A program made the position numbers and the translations under genes. From an uncultured Tropicimonas sp. (GTDB taxonomy: Bacteria; Pseudomonadota; Alphaproteobacteria; Rhodobacterales; Rhodobacteraceae): 64,000 bases of DNA. The DNA lies in assembly GCA_947495685.1 (NCBI GenBank), contig CANLZY010000013.1, positions 1 through 64,000 of the forward strand, in the 5' to 3' direction. Below are positions 57,093-64,000 of the stretch, in pieces. Under the pieces are notes generated by a model that saw only the letters and a program-made list of their open reading frames with translations, made no database searches and was not told the origin of the DNA. Positions within the stretch are counted from its first letter, which is position 1. The number at the start of each line of letters is the position of its first letter.

Positions 57093-57749
57093 ATGCGACT
57101 ACGCGCCGAGTTCGACCGCCCCGAAACCGTTCGCCCCGACGACTACGTCTGGACAAGATCGCCCGCGGGCGGGGTTGATCGGATGATGCTGGACAGGGTT
57201 GGCGACGAAGTTGCCCGCGCCACCACCATCGTGCGGTTTGCTCCCGGGTCGCGGTTTGACCCGCATACCCATGGCGGTGGCGAGGAGTTCCTGGTGCTGG
57301 AGGGCGTGTTTTCGGACGAAACCGGCGACTATCCGGTCGGCAGCTATGTGCGCAATCCAATCGGCACGACTCACCGCCCGCACACGGATCCGGGGTGCAC
57401 GATCCTGGTCAAGTTGCACCAGTTCTCCGCTGCCGACACCGACCCGGTATGTATCGACACTCGAAATGTGCCGTTCCAGCCGATCGGGGCAACGGGAGTC
57501 GAGGTTCTTCCATTGCATCGTTTCGGATCGGAGGACGTCCGGATGCTGCGGCTGTCGCCAGAAGCGGACCCGCTGGACTTGCCGATGTCAGGCGGTGGCG
57601 AGATCATGGTGGTCGACGGGGCCGTGCATCTGGATGGCGAAACACTGCCTGCCGGGAGCTGGCTGCGCCGCCCGCCCGAGACTCGCGTGCGCATGTCTGC
57701 CCCGACCGGGGCGCTGATCTGGGTCAAGACCGGGCACCTCGCCGGCTGA
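57093..57749 (+). CDS. ChrR-like cupin protein
   Basis: This 218-aa bicupin of the ChrR family has the first metal site FDPHTHGGGEEFLVLEGVFSDE (His-x-His and Glu), the tail FPVGSYVRNP-like segment YPVGSYVRNPIGTTHRPHT, and a second barrel with GGEIMVVDGAVHLDGE. ChrR of Rhodobacter is a zinc anti-sigma factor whose C-terminal cupin senses singlet oxygen. This protein has the cupin part only, lacking the N-terminal anti-sigma domain, and no sigma-factor gene is adjacent. A free-standing sensor or enzyme is likely. Confidence 0.82.
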   Translation: MRLRAEFDRPETVRPDDYVWTRSPAGGVDRMMLDRVGDEVARATTIVRFAPGSRFDPHTHGGGEEFLVLEGVFSDETGDYPVGSYVRNPIGTTHRPHTDPGCTILVKLHQFSAADTDPVCIDTRNVPFQPIGATGVEVLPLHRFGSEDVRMLRLSPEADPLDLPMSGGGEIMVVDGAVHLDGETLPAGSWLRRPPETRVRMSAPTGALIWVKTGHLAG

Positions 57750-57797
57750 TACCCGTCAGGGTTCAGAGTATCTGCGCGCTGGAACCACGCCCGGGCG

Positions 57798-58931
57798 TCA
57801 GCGCGGCATCGGGTTGGTGCCCAGCTTGTACGGCGCCCAGTCCTCGATATCGGGGTAGAACTGTTTGCGCCACGCCCGCACGCGGGGGTTCATGCGCCGT
57901 CGCCACAGTGGCGGGATCATCGCGAGGAAGGTCATCACCGGATATCCATACGGCAATTGAGGTGCCTCGTCGGTGCCATAGGTCTGCAACAACGGAAAGC
58001 GTCGGGCGGGCTTGTAGTGATGGTCCGAATGCCGCTGCAGGTTGATCAGAAGCCAGTTCGTCGCGCGATGCGAGGCGTTCCAGCTGTGCCGGGGCAGGAC
58101 GTGCTCGTACTTGCCCTCGCCCAGGTGCCGCCGTGTCAGCCCGTAGTGTTCGACATAGTTCACCAGCTCCAGTTGCCAGATCGCGGTGGCGGCCTGGAAC
58201 AGGAACAGCATCAGCCCGACCCATCCACCAATCAGAAAGGCGAGGGTCAGGAACCCGGCTTCCAGCAGCCAATACCGCCAGAACGGGTTCGACCGATGGA
58301 ACCAGGGCAACCCCTTGCGGGCCAGCATCCCGCGCTCCGCAGCAAAGGCGGATGTCAGGCTTTCGAGCAGGACTCGGGGCAGGAAGCGGTGGAAACCTTC
58401 GTTGTAGCGTGCCGTCACCGCGTCGCGCGGGGTGGCGACATAGCGGTGATGGACCAACAGGTGTTCGGAGCGGAAGTGGCTGTAGAGCACGGAGGCCATC
58501 AGCAGATCCCCGAGCCAGCGTTCCAGCTTGTTGGATTGGTGCATCAGCTCGTGGGAATAGACAATGCCGGTGGTGCCTGACACCACGCCCATGCCGAAGA
58601 AGATACAAATTTTCTCCAGCCAGCCGAGGTGTTCTGCCGTGGGGACATAGGCAATCAGCCCGAACAGCACACAGACCTGGATCGGCAGCCAGATCATCGT
58701 GATCAGCCGGTACCAGAACAGCTGGTCATCGCTCGTCGTCAGGTCGGCATTCTCCTCGTACAGCCCTGTCAGGGTGTCCAGCAGCGAAAACATCCCCCAG
58801 GAGAAGATCGGCAAAGAGACCACCCACACCCCACCCTGCGTGGCCGACAACACGGCAAGCGGGACCATCAACAGCGACAACCAGAACGGTGCGGCGTTCT
58901 GAAAACGGGCGACCTGGGCGGCGGGGATCAT
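57798..58931 (-). CDS. alkB: Alkane 1-monooxygenase (AlkB-type membrane di-iron)
   Basis: This 377-aa integral membrane di-iron hydroxylase has the histidine motifs HELMH (SHELMHQSNKLERWLG), HLLVHHRYVATPRDA and LQRHSDHHYKPARRFPLL, as in AlkB. The NYVEHYGL segment is also conserved. It hydroxylates terminal CH3 groups of n-alkanes or fatty acyl-like substrates using rubredoxin and its reductase, neither of which is encoded here. Four to six helices are expected. It is followed on the minus strand by no related gene; chain-length preference cannot be judged. Confidence 0.92.
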   Translation of the reverse strand: MIPAAQVARFQNAAPFWLSLLMVPLAVLSATQGGVWVVSLPIFSWGMFSLLDTLTGLYEENADLTTSDDQLFWYRLITMIWLPIQVCVLFGLIAYVPTAEHLGWLEKICIFFGMGVVSGTTGIVYSHELMHQSNKLERWLGDLLMASVLYSHFRSEHLLVHHRYVATPRDAVTARYNEGFHRFLPRVLLESLTSAFAAERGMLARKGLPWFHRSNPFWRYWLLEAGFLTLAFLIGGWVGLMLFLFQAATAIWQLELVNYVEHYGLTRRHLGEGKYEHVLPRHSWNASHRATNWLLINLQRHSDHHYKPARRFPLLQTYGTDEAPQLPYGYPVMTFLAMIPPLWRRRMNPRVRAWRKQFYPDIEDWAPYKLGTNPMPR

Positions 58932-58988
58932 CGGAGGGCCTTTCGTGCGCGGAACGTGGTCGCAGACTACGCCCGGAGCGATCCTGTT

Positions 58989-60050
58989 TCAAAGTGGCGG
59001 CAACGCCGATGACGCAAGGTTCCAGACCTTGCGCATCACAGTCGGCAACGATGCGGGGCGAAAGTCGGCTTTGTCCACAAAATCGCCCCGGGTTGCGATG
59101 GCGTCATGGGGCACCGTTGTCACTTGCAGGGCAAGGCGCAGGTGGAAATGGGTGAAGGTGTGGCGCACTTCCCCGTCCACCGGGGTCCAGTTGGCGTTCA
59201 ATGGGGGCGCAGGCGTCGGTGAGTCGCCCCAGTCGCTGCCGGGCCAGCTGAGCATCCCGCCCAGCAACCCCCGCGGTGGGCGGGTTTCCAGCAGCATCGC
59301 ACCGTCCTCGCGGCGGACGACATAGGCGACCCCAAGGCGGATCGGCTTGGGGGCCTTGGGTGTCTTGCGGGGCAATTCCGCCGCAATGCCTGCTGCCCGC
59401 GCCGTGCACAGATGCATCAGCGGGCAGATCCCGCAGGCGGGCGACGTGGGCGTGCAGATCGTGGCTCCAAGGTCCATCACCGCCTGCGCATGATCGCCGG
59501 GCCGGGTCTGCGGGGTCAGGCGACCGGCCAGTTCCGTCAACTCCGGCTTGGCGGCAGGCAGGGGGGTGCGAATGTCGAACACTCGCGCCATCACGCGTTC
59601 CACGTTGCCATCCACCACTGTCGCGGGGCGGTCAAAGGCGATGGCGGCGATCGCGGCGGCGGTGTAGGGGCCGATCCCCGGCAAGGTCAGCAACCCGGCC
59701 TCCGTATCCGGAAAACCGCCGGTCTCTGCGACCACGCGGGCACATTTCAGCAGGTTGCGGGCGCGAGCATAGTATCCCAGCCCGGCCCATTGGGCCATGA
59801 CATCGGCATCGTCGGCGGCGGCAAGAGCGGCCACGTCCGACCAACGTCGGGTGAAGGCCAGGAACTTTTCCCGTACCGCCGCCACGGTCGTTTGCTGCAG
59901 CATGACCTCCGACAGCCATACGGCGTATGGATCGGGCAGAGCGCCAGCCTTGCGCTCTGTCGGGCCGACGCGCCATGGCATTTCGCGGGCGTGGCGGTCA
60001 TACCATTCCAACAACAGAGCGCTTCCGTGGCTCTCGATCTCGTCACGCAA
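58989..60050 (-). CDS. mutY: A/G-specific adenine glycosylase
   Basis: This 353-aa MutY removes adenine mispaired with 8-oxoguanine. It shows WLSEVMLQQTTVAAVREKF, the helix-hairpin-helix LPGIGPYTAAAIAAIAF with the catalytic Asp in VVDGNVERV, and the [4Fe-4S] motif C-x6-C-x2-C-x5-C (CTPTSPACGICPLMHLC). A C-terminal NUDIX-like domain (RREDGAMLLETRPPRGLLGG) that reads 8-oxoG follows. The start codon appears to be TTG. It is divergent from the DUF721 gene. Confidence 0.94.
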   Translation of the reverse strand: MRDEIESHGSALLLEWYDRHAREMPWRVGPTERKAGALPDPYAVWLSEVMLQQTTVAAVREKFLAFTRRWSDVAALAAADDADVMAQWAGLGYYARARNLLKCARVVAETGGFPDTEAGLLTLPGIGPYTAAAIAAIAFDRPATVVDGNVERVMARVFDIRTPLPAAKPELTELAGRLTPQTRPGDHAQAVMDLGATICTPTSPACGICPLMHLCTARAAGIAAELPRKTPKAPKPIRLGVAYVVRREDGAMLLETRPPRGLLGGMLSWPGSDWGDSPTPAPPLNANWTPVDGEVRHTFTHFHLRLALQVTTVPHDAIATRGDFVDKADFRPASLPTVMRKVWNLASSALPPL

Positions 60051-60132
60051 TATTTATTCTCCAGCCAGTCGAAGCTCTGGCCCCCGCCGGACCGTCAGGT
60101 AAGATAGGGCGCAACGCAAGGAAAGTCAGGTC

Positions 60133-60681
60133 ATGACCGCCGGCAAGGGACCCACAGCCAAACCAGCCCGCAGAATGCGCGGTTTCGAGCGGACCTCGGG
60201 GCTGCTGACGGACCGAATCCGCAAGGCGTCGGAAAAGCGCGGTTTTGCCGAGACCCGTATCCTGACCCACTGGGCCGAGATCGTCGGCCCCGAGATCTCG
60301 GCGGTCGCCCGGCCGGTGAACATCAGCTATTCCCGTGGTGGGTTCGGGGCGACACTGTCGGTGCTGACCACCGGGGCGCAGGCGCCGATGTTGCAGATGC
60401 AGGAGCCGCGCCTGCGCGAAAAGATCAACGCGGTCTATGGCTATGCCGCCATTGCCCGGATCCGGTTCACCCAGACCGCGCCAACCGGGTTTGCAGACGG
60501 TCAGGCCCGGTTCGACTCGGCGCCGAAACCCGCCCGCCGGATGCCTGACACTCAGGCCTGCCGTCAGGCGGAAACCCTGGCCGGTGGCGTGGCCGACGAC
60601 ACACTGCGGGCGGCGCTCGCGGCTCTTGGGGCGGAAGTCCTGTCAAAATCGAAAAAGACCCAATCGGAGACATCTGAATGA
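60133..60681 (+). CDS. DUF721 (DciA-like) family protein
   Basis: This 182-aa protein has the DUF721 core GFAETRILTHWAEIVGPEISA and ATLSVLTTGAQAPMLQMQEPRL, LREKINAVYGYAAIARIRF. The family includes DciA, the ancestral bacterial helicase-loading operator that works with DnaB in organisms without DnaC. The C-terminal third is Pro/Ala-rich and variable. It overlaps the dsbA-like gene (ATGA) and is divergent from mutY. Confidence 0.85.
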   Translation: MTAGKGPTAKPARRMRGFERTSGLLTDRIRKASEKRGFAETRILTHWAEIVGPEISAVARPVNISYSRGGFGATLSVLTTGAQAPMLQMQEPRLREKINAVYGYAAIARIRFTQTAPTGFADGQARFDSAPKPARRMPDTQACRQAETLAGGVADDTLRAALAALGAEVLSKSKKTQSETSE

Positions 60682-61325
60682 AGCGCATCCTGACCCTGAC
60701 CGCCCTCGCCGCTGTTGCCGCTGCCGGCATCGGCACCTGGAACGGCCAGTCCAGCCAGCCTGCCATGCCGTCCTTTGTTGGTGCCGCACAGGCCGCCGAC
60801 AGCTCTGAAGTGATGGAGATGTCGCTGGGCAACCCCGACTCCAAGGTCGAGATGGTGGAATACGCCTCTTTCACCTGCGGGCATTGCAGCACCTTCAACA
60901 ACTCGGTCTTCAAGCAGATCAAGAAGGACTATATCGACACCGGCAAGATCAAGTTCACTCACCGGGACGTCTATTTCGATCGCTACGGGCTGTGGGCCAG
61001 CATGCTCGCACGGTGCGATTCCATGCGTTATTTCGGTGTGAAGGATATCCTGTTCGACGATATCGGAGCCTGGGCACAGGGCGAGCCAGCCCAGATTGCC
61101 GACAACCTGCGCAAGATCGGGCGCCAGGCCGGTTTGGCCGACGAGACGGTGAATGCCTGTTTGCAGGACGCCGACATGGCACAAGACCTCGTGGCCTGGT
61201 GGGAAGCCAACGCTGAAAAGGACGGGATCAACGCGACGCCCAGCTTCATCATCAACGGCGAAAAGTACTCGAACATGAGCTACGCGGAGTTCGCCGAAAT
61301 TCTGGACAAGAAGCTGGCCGAGTAG
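60678..61325 (+). CDS. DsbA-family periplasmic thiol oxidoreductase
   Basis: This 215-aa exported protein has a signal peptide (ILTLTALAAVAAAGIGTWNG) and the thioredoxin-like active site FTCGHCSTF (CGHC). The inserted helical domain is typical of DsbA/Com1. cis-Pro region NATPSFIINGEKY is present. It oxidises or isomerises disulfides in periplasmic proteins. The ATG overlaps the DUF721 stop by four bases, so the two are cotranscribed. It converges on lpxK with seven bases between stops. Confidence 0.9.
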   Translation: MKRILTLTALAAVAAAGIGTWNGQSSQPAMPSFVGAAQAADSSEVMEMSLGNPDSKVEMVEYASFTCGHCSTFNNSVFKQIKKDYIDTGKIKFTHRDVYFDRYGLWASMLARCDSMRYFGVKDILFDDIGAWAQGEPAQIADNLRKIGRQAGLADETVNACLQDADMAQDLVAWWEANAEKDGINATPSFIINGEKYSNMSYAEFAEILDKKLAE

Positions 61326-61332
61326 GGCCAGC

Positions 61333-62322
61333 TCAGGGAAGGCGCTCCAACAGTGTGTCGAGCGGCGCCCAGTCCTCCAGTTCCAGCCTGACCGGCAGGG
61401 TCAGAACGTTTTTCCTGAAGGACGCCGGCATTCGTACGGCGTCCTTTTCCGTTGTCACCAACTGCGCGCCCAGCAGCTTTGCCTCGTTTTCCAGTCGGGT
61501 GATCAATGCGGGCGTCAGGGGCTGGTGGTCCTCCAGTGCCTCGGCGCGCTTCAGGTCGGCGCCAAGCAACCGTAACGTGGCGAAAAACTTGTCCGGATAG
61601 CCGATGCCCGCAAATGCCAGGGTGGGCAGCCCCTGCCAGTCCATCCCGGTCTGAAGCGGCACCAACGCGCCGCAGACACGTGGACACCCGGCGGCTTGAA
61701 CGTTGTCACCCCAGGTGGCCGTGAACCGCGCCTGCATCTGCGGCGAGCCGATGGTCAGCACAAGGTCGGCCCGCGCCAGGCCGACCTCGACCGGTTCCCG
61801 CAAAGGACCCGCCGGCAGGCAGCGGCCATTGCCGAACCCGCGCGCGGCATCGACCACGACGATCGACAGATCCTTGTCCACGGATGGGTTCTGAAAGCCG
61901 TCGTCCAGCAGCACACGGCGCGCGCCATCGGCCTCGGCCGCCCGCACGCCAGCGGCCCTGTCGCGGGCGACCCAGACCGGCGCGAATGCCGCCAGCAAAA
62001 GCGGTTCATCACCCACGTCATCGGCAGAATGCAGCGCCGGGTCCACGCGAACGGGACCGTCGAGGCGGCCGCCATGGCCGCGGCTGACAACATGTGTGCC
62101 GTCGCCCAGCCGTTGTGCGAGGGCGATGACGGTGGGGGTCTTGCCGGTCCCCCCTGCGTTCAGGTTGCCAATGCAGATGACCGGGATTCTGGCGGTGTGG
62201 GGGGCGCCGCCCCGTAACCGGCGCGCCGTTGCCGCCGCATAGACCCACCCCAACGGGGCAAGGAGCCGGGCGCGCAGATCAGGGGCATCCGGTGCCGTGT
62301 TCCAGAATTCGGGCGCGCGCAT
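61333..62322 (-). CDS. lpxK: Tetraacyldisaccharide 4'-kinase
   Basis: This 329-aa enzyme phosphorylates the lipid A disaccharide at the 4' position. It has the Walker A loop [17 protein letters not shown], the [11 protein letters not shown] segment (SRGYG-like), [21 protein letters not shown] and [16 protein letters not shown], all typical. A short N-terminal amphipathic helix ([16 protein letters not shown]) anchors it to the inner membrane. Its ATG overlaps the waaA stop as ATGA, showing a lipid A operon. Confidence 0.94.
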   Translation of the reverse strand: MRAPEFWNTAPDAPDLRARLLAPLGWVYAAATARRLRGGAPHTARIPVICIGNLNAGGTGKTPTVIALAQRLGDGTHVVSRGHGGRLDGPVRVDPALHSADDVGDEPLLLAAFAPVWVARDRAAGVRAAEADGARRVLLDDGFQNPSVDKDLSIVVVDAARGFGNGRCLPAGPLREPVEVGLARADLVLTIGSPQMQARFTATWGDNVQAAGCPRVCGALVPLQTGMDWQGLPTLAFAGIGYPDKFFATLRLLGADLKRAEALEDHQPLTPALITRLENEAKLLGAQLVTTEKDAVRMPASFRKNVLTLPVRLELEDWAPLDTLLERLP

Positions 62323-63581
62323 CAGGCCGCCTTGTCCCTCAGTGACGCGACAACCAGGCCCGCCAGTCGGTCGAGGACCTGGCTTCCGTCAGAGGCCACG
62401 TCCCAAGCGTTCAGTGCCAGCCTTGCCGCCTTGTCCGGGGCGAGCAGTTCGCTGACGGCCCCGCCAAGCTCCTCGGGGCTTGCAATGTATCGAAACGCAC
62501 TTGCCCGGCGCAGGCGGCGCAGCTCAGATCCGTGTGGGGCGGCATGGGGCCCGGCAATGATGGCCGACCCCAGGGTCGCCGGTTCCATCGGCGAAGGAAC
62601 CTCCCCCCCGGACAGCGTGCCGCCAAGAAAGGTGATCGGCGATACGCGATAGAACAACCCGATTTCTTCGCGGCAATCGGCGATGAAGATGTCGGTGGCG
62701 TCATCCGGGTCTTCGTCTGCGTCACGCCGCGCGATGGCCCATCCCTGCAACTGCAGGTCGCTTGACCATTCTGCGCCAAGTACGTCTTTGGGCGGGACGA
62801 TGATCAACAACAGCCGGTGCGCCGTGCGCCGTGCGAACTGGTGCGCGGTCAGAACTGCGTCCAGTTCCGCCGGGGTGGGGCAGGAGGCGAGCCAGACAGG
62901 GCGGGAGGCGATGGCGGACGCCAGCGTATCACGTTCGGATTCGATGCACGTGGGTGGTTGTGCCACCGGCCGCAAGCGCCCGGTAGTCTCGATCCGGGCC
63001 GGAATGGCGCCAAGGGCCCGGATAGCGCCGGATTCAGCGGCATCCACCGTCAGGATCCGCTCGAACAATCCCAGCAGTCGCCGGTCAATGGCTCCGCGGC
63101 GCTGACTGGGGTAATCCGGTGCAGCGGCGTCCTGCAGGAACAAAGGCATCCCTCCGCGTGCGGCGGCCTCCAGCAGCAGCGGCGCCCCGACCCGATCGAA
63201 CCAGATGCCCGCGTCGGGGCGCCAGTGTTCCAGAAAACGCTGAATCGGACCGCGAAGATCCTCGGGCGCGCGGTGACAGATCAGGGGCGACGCCTCTGGG
63301 GGCGTCTGGAGGTCCGCGGAATCGGAGGTCGCCAGCATGGTCACACCCGGCAGGTCCTCGTCCAGGCGTTCGGTCAGTGATGCGAGCGCCAGTGTTCTGA
63401 TCTCACCGGGAAAGTGGCACCAGATCAGCGGCCCTGCGGGGCGTTCGACGGAGCCGCGCCCCAGACGCTCTGACGCAAGCCGTCCCGGGTCCCCGGCTTG
63501 CTGAGACTGGATTGCCAGCCGACGCACCAGTCCCGGCGCACGCACGCGCGCCTTCAGGCGAGAGAAGGTCAGCGCGTCCAA
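62322..63581 (-). CDS. waaA: 3-deoxy-D-manno-octulosonic acid (Kdo) transferase
   Basis: This 419-aa membrane-associated GT30 glycosyltransferase adds Kdo to lipid IVA. It shows [65 protein letters not shown] and the final region with [16 protein letters not shown]. The start I favour is the TTG seven bases after the DUF4170 stop; the same frame extends much further upstream but then lies antiphase over DUF4170. The hydrophobic [11 protein letters not shown] segment replaces the usual IWIHAVSVGE, a diverged acceptor site. It is coupled to lpxK. Confidence 0.85.
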   Translation of the reverse strand: MDALTFSRLKARVRAPGLVRRLAIQSQQAGDPGRLASERLGRGSVERPAGPLIWCHFPGEIRTLALASLTERLDEDLPGVTMLATSDSADLQTPPEASPLICHRAPEDLRGPIQRFLEHWRPDAGIWFDRVGAPLLLEAAARGGMPLFLQDAAAPDYPSQRRGAIDRRLLGLFERILTVDAAESGAIRALGAIPARIETTGRLRPVAQPPTCIESERDTLASAIASRPVWLASCPTPAELDAVLTAHQFARRTAHRLLLIIVPPKDVLGAEWSSDLQLQGWAIARRDADEDPDDATDIFIADCREEIGLFYRVSPITFLGGTLSGGEVPSPMEPATLGSAIIAGPHAAPHGSELRRLRRASAFRYIASPEELGGAVSELLAPDKAARLALNAWDVASDGSQVLDRLAGLVVASLRDKAA

Positions 63582-63588
63582 TGCCGGA

Positions 63589-63831
63589 TCAGTCGAGTTC
63601 TTCGGTCGACGAGGCTTCGGCTTCCTCGTCCCGCAGGCGGTGCAGGTGGGCAATGAAATACCGCATGTGGGCATTGTCCACGGTGCGCTGCGCATTCGAC
63701 TTCCATGCATCGTGGGCCGATGCGTAGTCGGGGAACATCCCGACGATGTGGATATCGTTGACGTCCTTGAAGGTGTTCTTCGAGGGATCGACGAGTTCGC
63801 CGCCAAAGACGAGGTGAAGGCGCTGAGCCAT
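63589..63831 (-). CDS. DUF4170 small protein
   Basis: This 80-aa protein has AQRLHLVFGGELVDPSKNTF and the YASAHDAWKSNAQRTVDNAHMRYFIAHLHRL segment, the DUF4170 pattern found beside waaA/lpxK genes in alphaproteobacteria. It is likely cytoplasmic and of unknown function. GGAGAGAGCA precedes the ATG. It heads the DUF4170-waaA-lpxK run. Confidence 0.88.
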   Translation of the reverse strand: MAQRLHLVFGGELVDPSKNTFKDVNDIHIVGMFPDYASAHDAWKSNAQRTVDNAHMRYFIAHLHRLRDEEAEASSTEELD

Positions 63832-64000
63832 TGCTCTCTCCGTTTCATGCTTGAATTTTTCGGCACCCTAGCCAGATCCCTCCGCACGTCAAGGCAGGGG
63901 GCGCTAACGGCTGCACAGGTTGCCCATCGCCACCCGTCAGGGCGCAGGATCGGCACAGGCCGGGCCTGAATAGTCGCCGCGAATGACAACAACGTTGTCA
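63832..64000. other. Right-edge leader of the DUF4170-waaA-lpxK operon
   Basis: This short stretch to the window edge presumably holds the operon promoter. I see no gene or regulatory box in it. Confidence 0.4.

Overview
The window reads as a chromosomal segment of a high-GC alphaproteobacterium, most likely Rhodobacteraceae (Roseobacter group). This rests on a GANTC methyltransferase (CcrM) next to rnhB, a hemY / mitofilin-like (COG4223-type) / hemD block divergent from tsaD, DUF1127, DUF2853 and DUF4170 small proteins, TspO beside a CIA30-like protein, and the lpxK-waaA-DUF4170 block. No rRNA, tRNA, IS element, prophage or CRISPR array was recognised.

Left part (1-20 kb): an energy and redox island. 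After a TauE/SafE permease come decayed remnants of a complete NiFe-hydrogenase maturation set (order hypC-A-B-D-F-E), with frameshifts, stops and deletions. They run up to an intact P-type cation ATPase. A minus-strand operon encodes an acetyl-CoA-synthetase-like ligase, a fused E1 alpha/beta 2-oxoacid dehydrogenase, a lipoyl E2 and an acyl carrier protein. Divergent from it is an apparently intact group 3b-type (sulfhydrogenase-like, NAD(P)-linked) NiFe hydrogenase with a stand-alone cyclic-nucleotide-binding protein and its own endopeptidase, followed by a phosphoenolpyruvate synthase. Three near-identical extended FNR/FixK-type boxes (4588, 12422, 17505) lie in front of the ATPase, the divergent ligase/hydrogenase pair and the PEP synthase. 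They suggest one low-oxygen regulon.

Middle (20-42 kb): a minus-strand set of an outer-membrane barrel, a lipoprotein dihaem cytochrome c, an MlaC-like periplasmic protein and a MacB/FtsX-type ABC transporter, with an acyl-CoA synthetase upstream. Next come an RND efflux pump with its adaptor and a 1-kb gene-poor stretch holding a perfect 15-bp inverted repeat. Then follow DUF1127, a flavin amine oxidase, CIA30-like and TspO genes, haem and t6A genes (hemY, hemD, tsaD), and YciI, EVE and DUF1761 proteins.

Right part (42-64 kb): one 10-kb gene for a giant RTX protein (3340 aa) with an unrecognised N-terminal region, two classes of long internal module and a 54-bp-periodic repeat block. The rest is conserved housekeeping: DUF2853, a BON-LysM protein, ahcY, rnhB, ccrM (three GANTC sites in its leader), a ChrR-like cupin, alkB-type monooxygenase, mutY, DUF721, a DsbA-like thioredoxin, lpxK, waaA and DUF4170.
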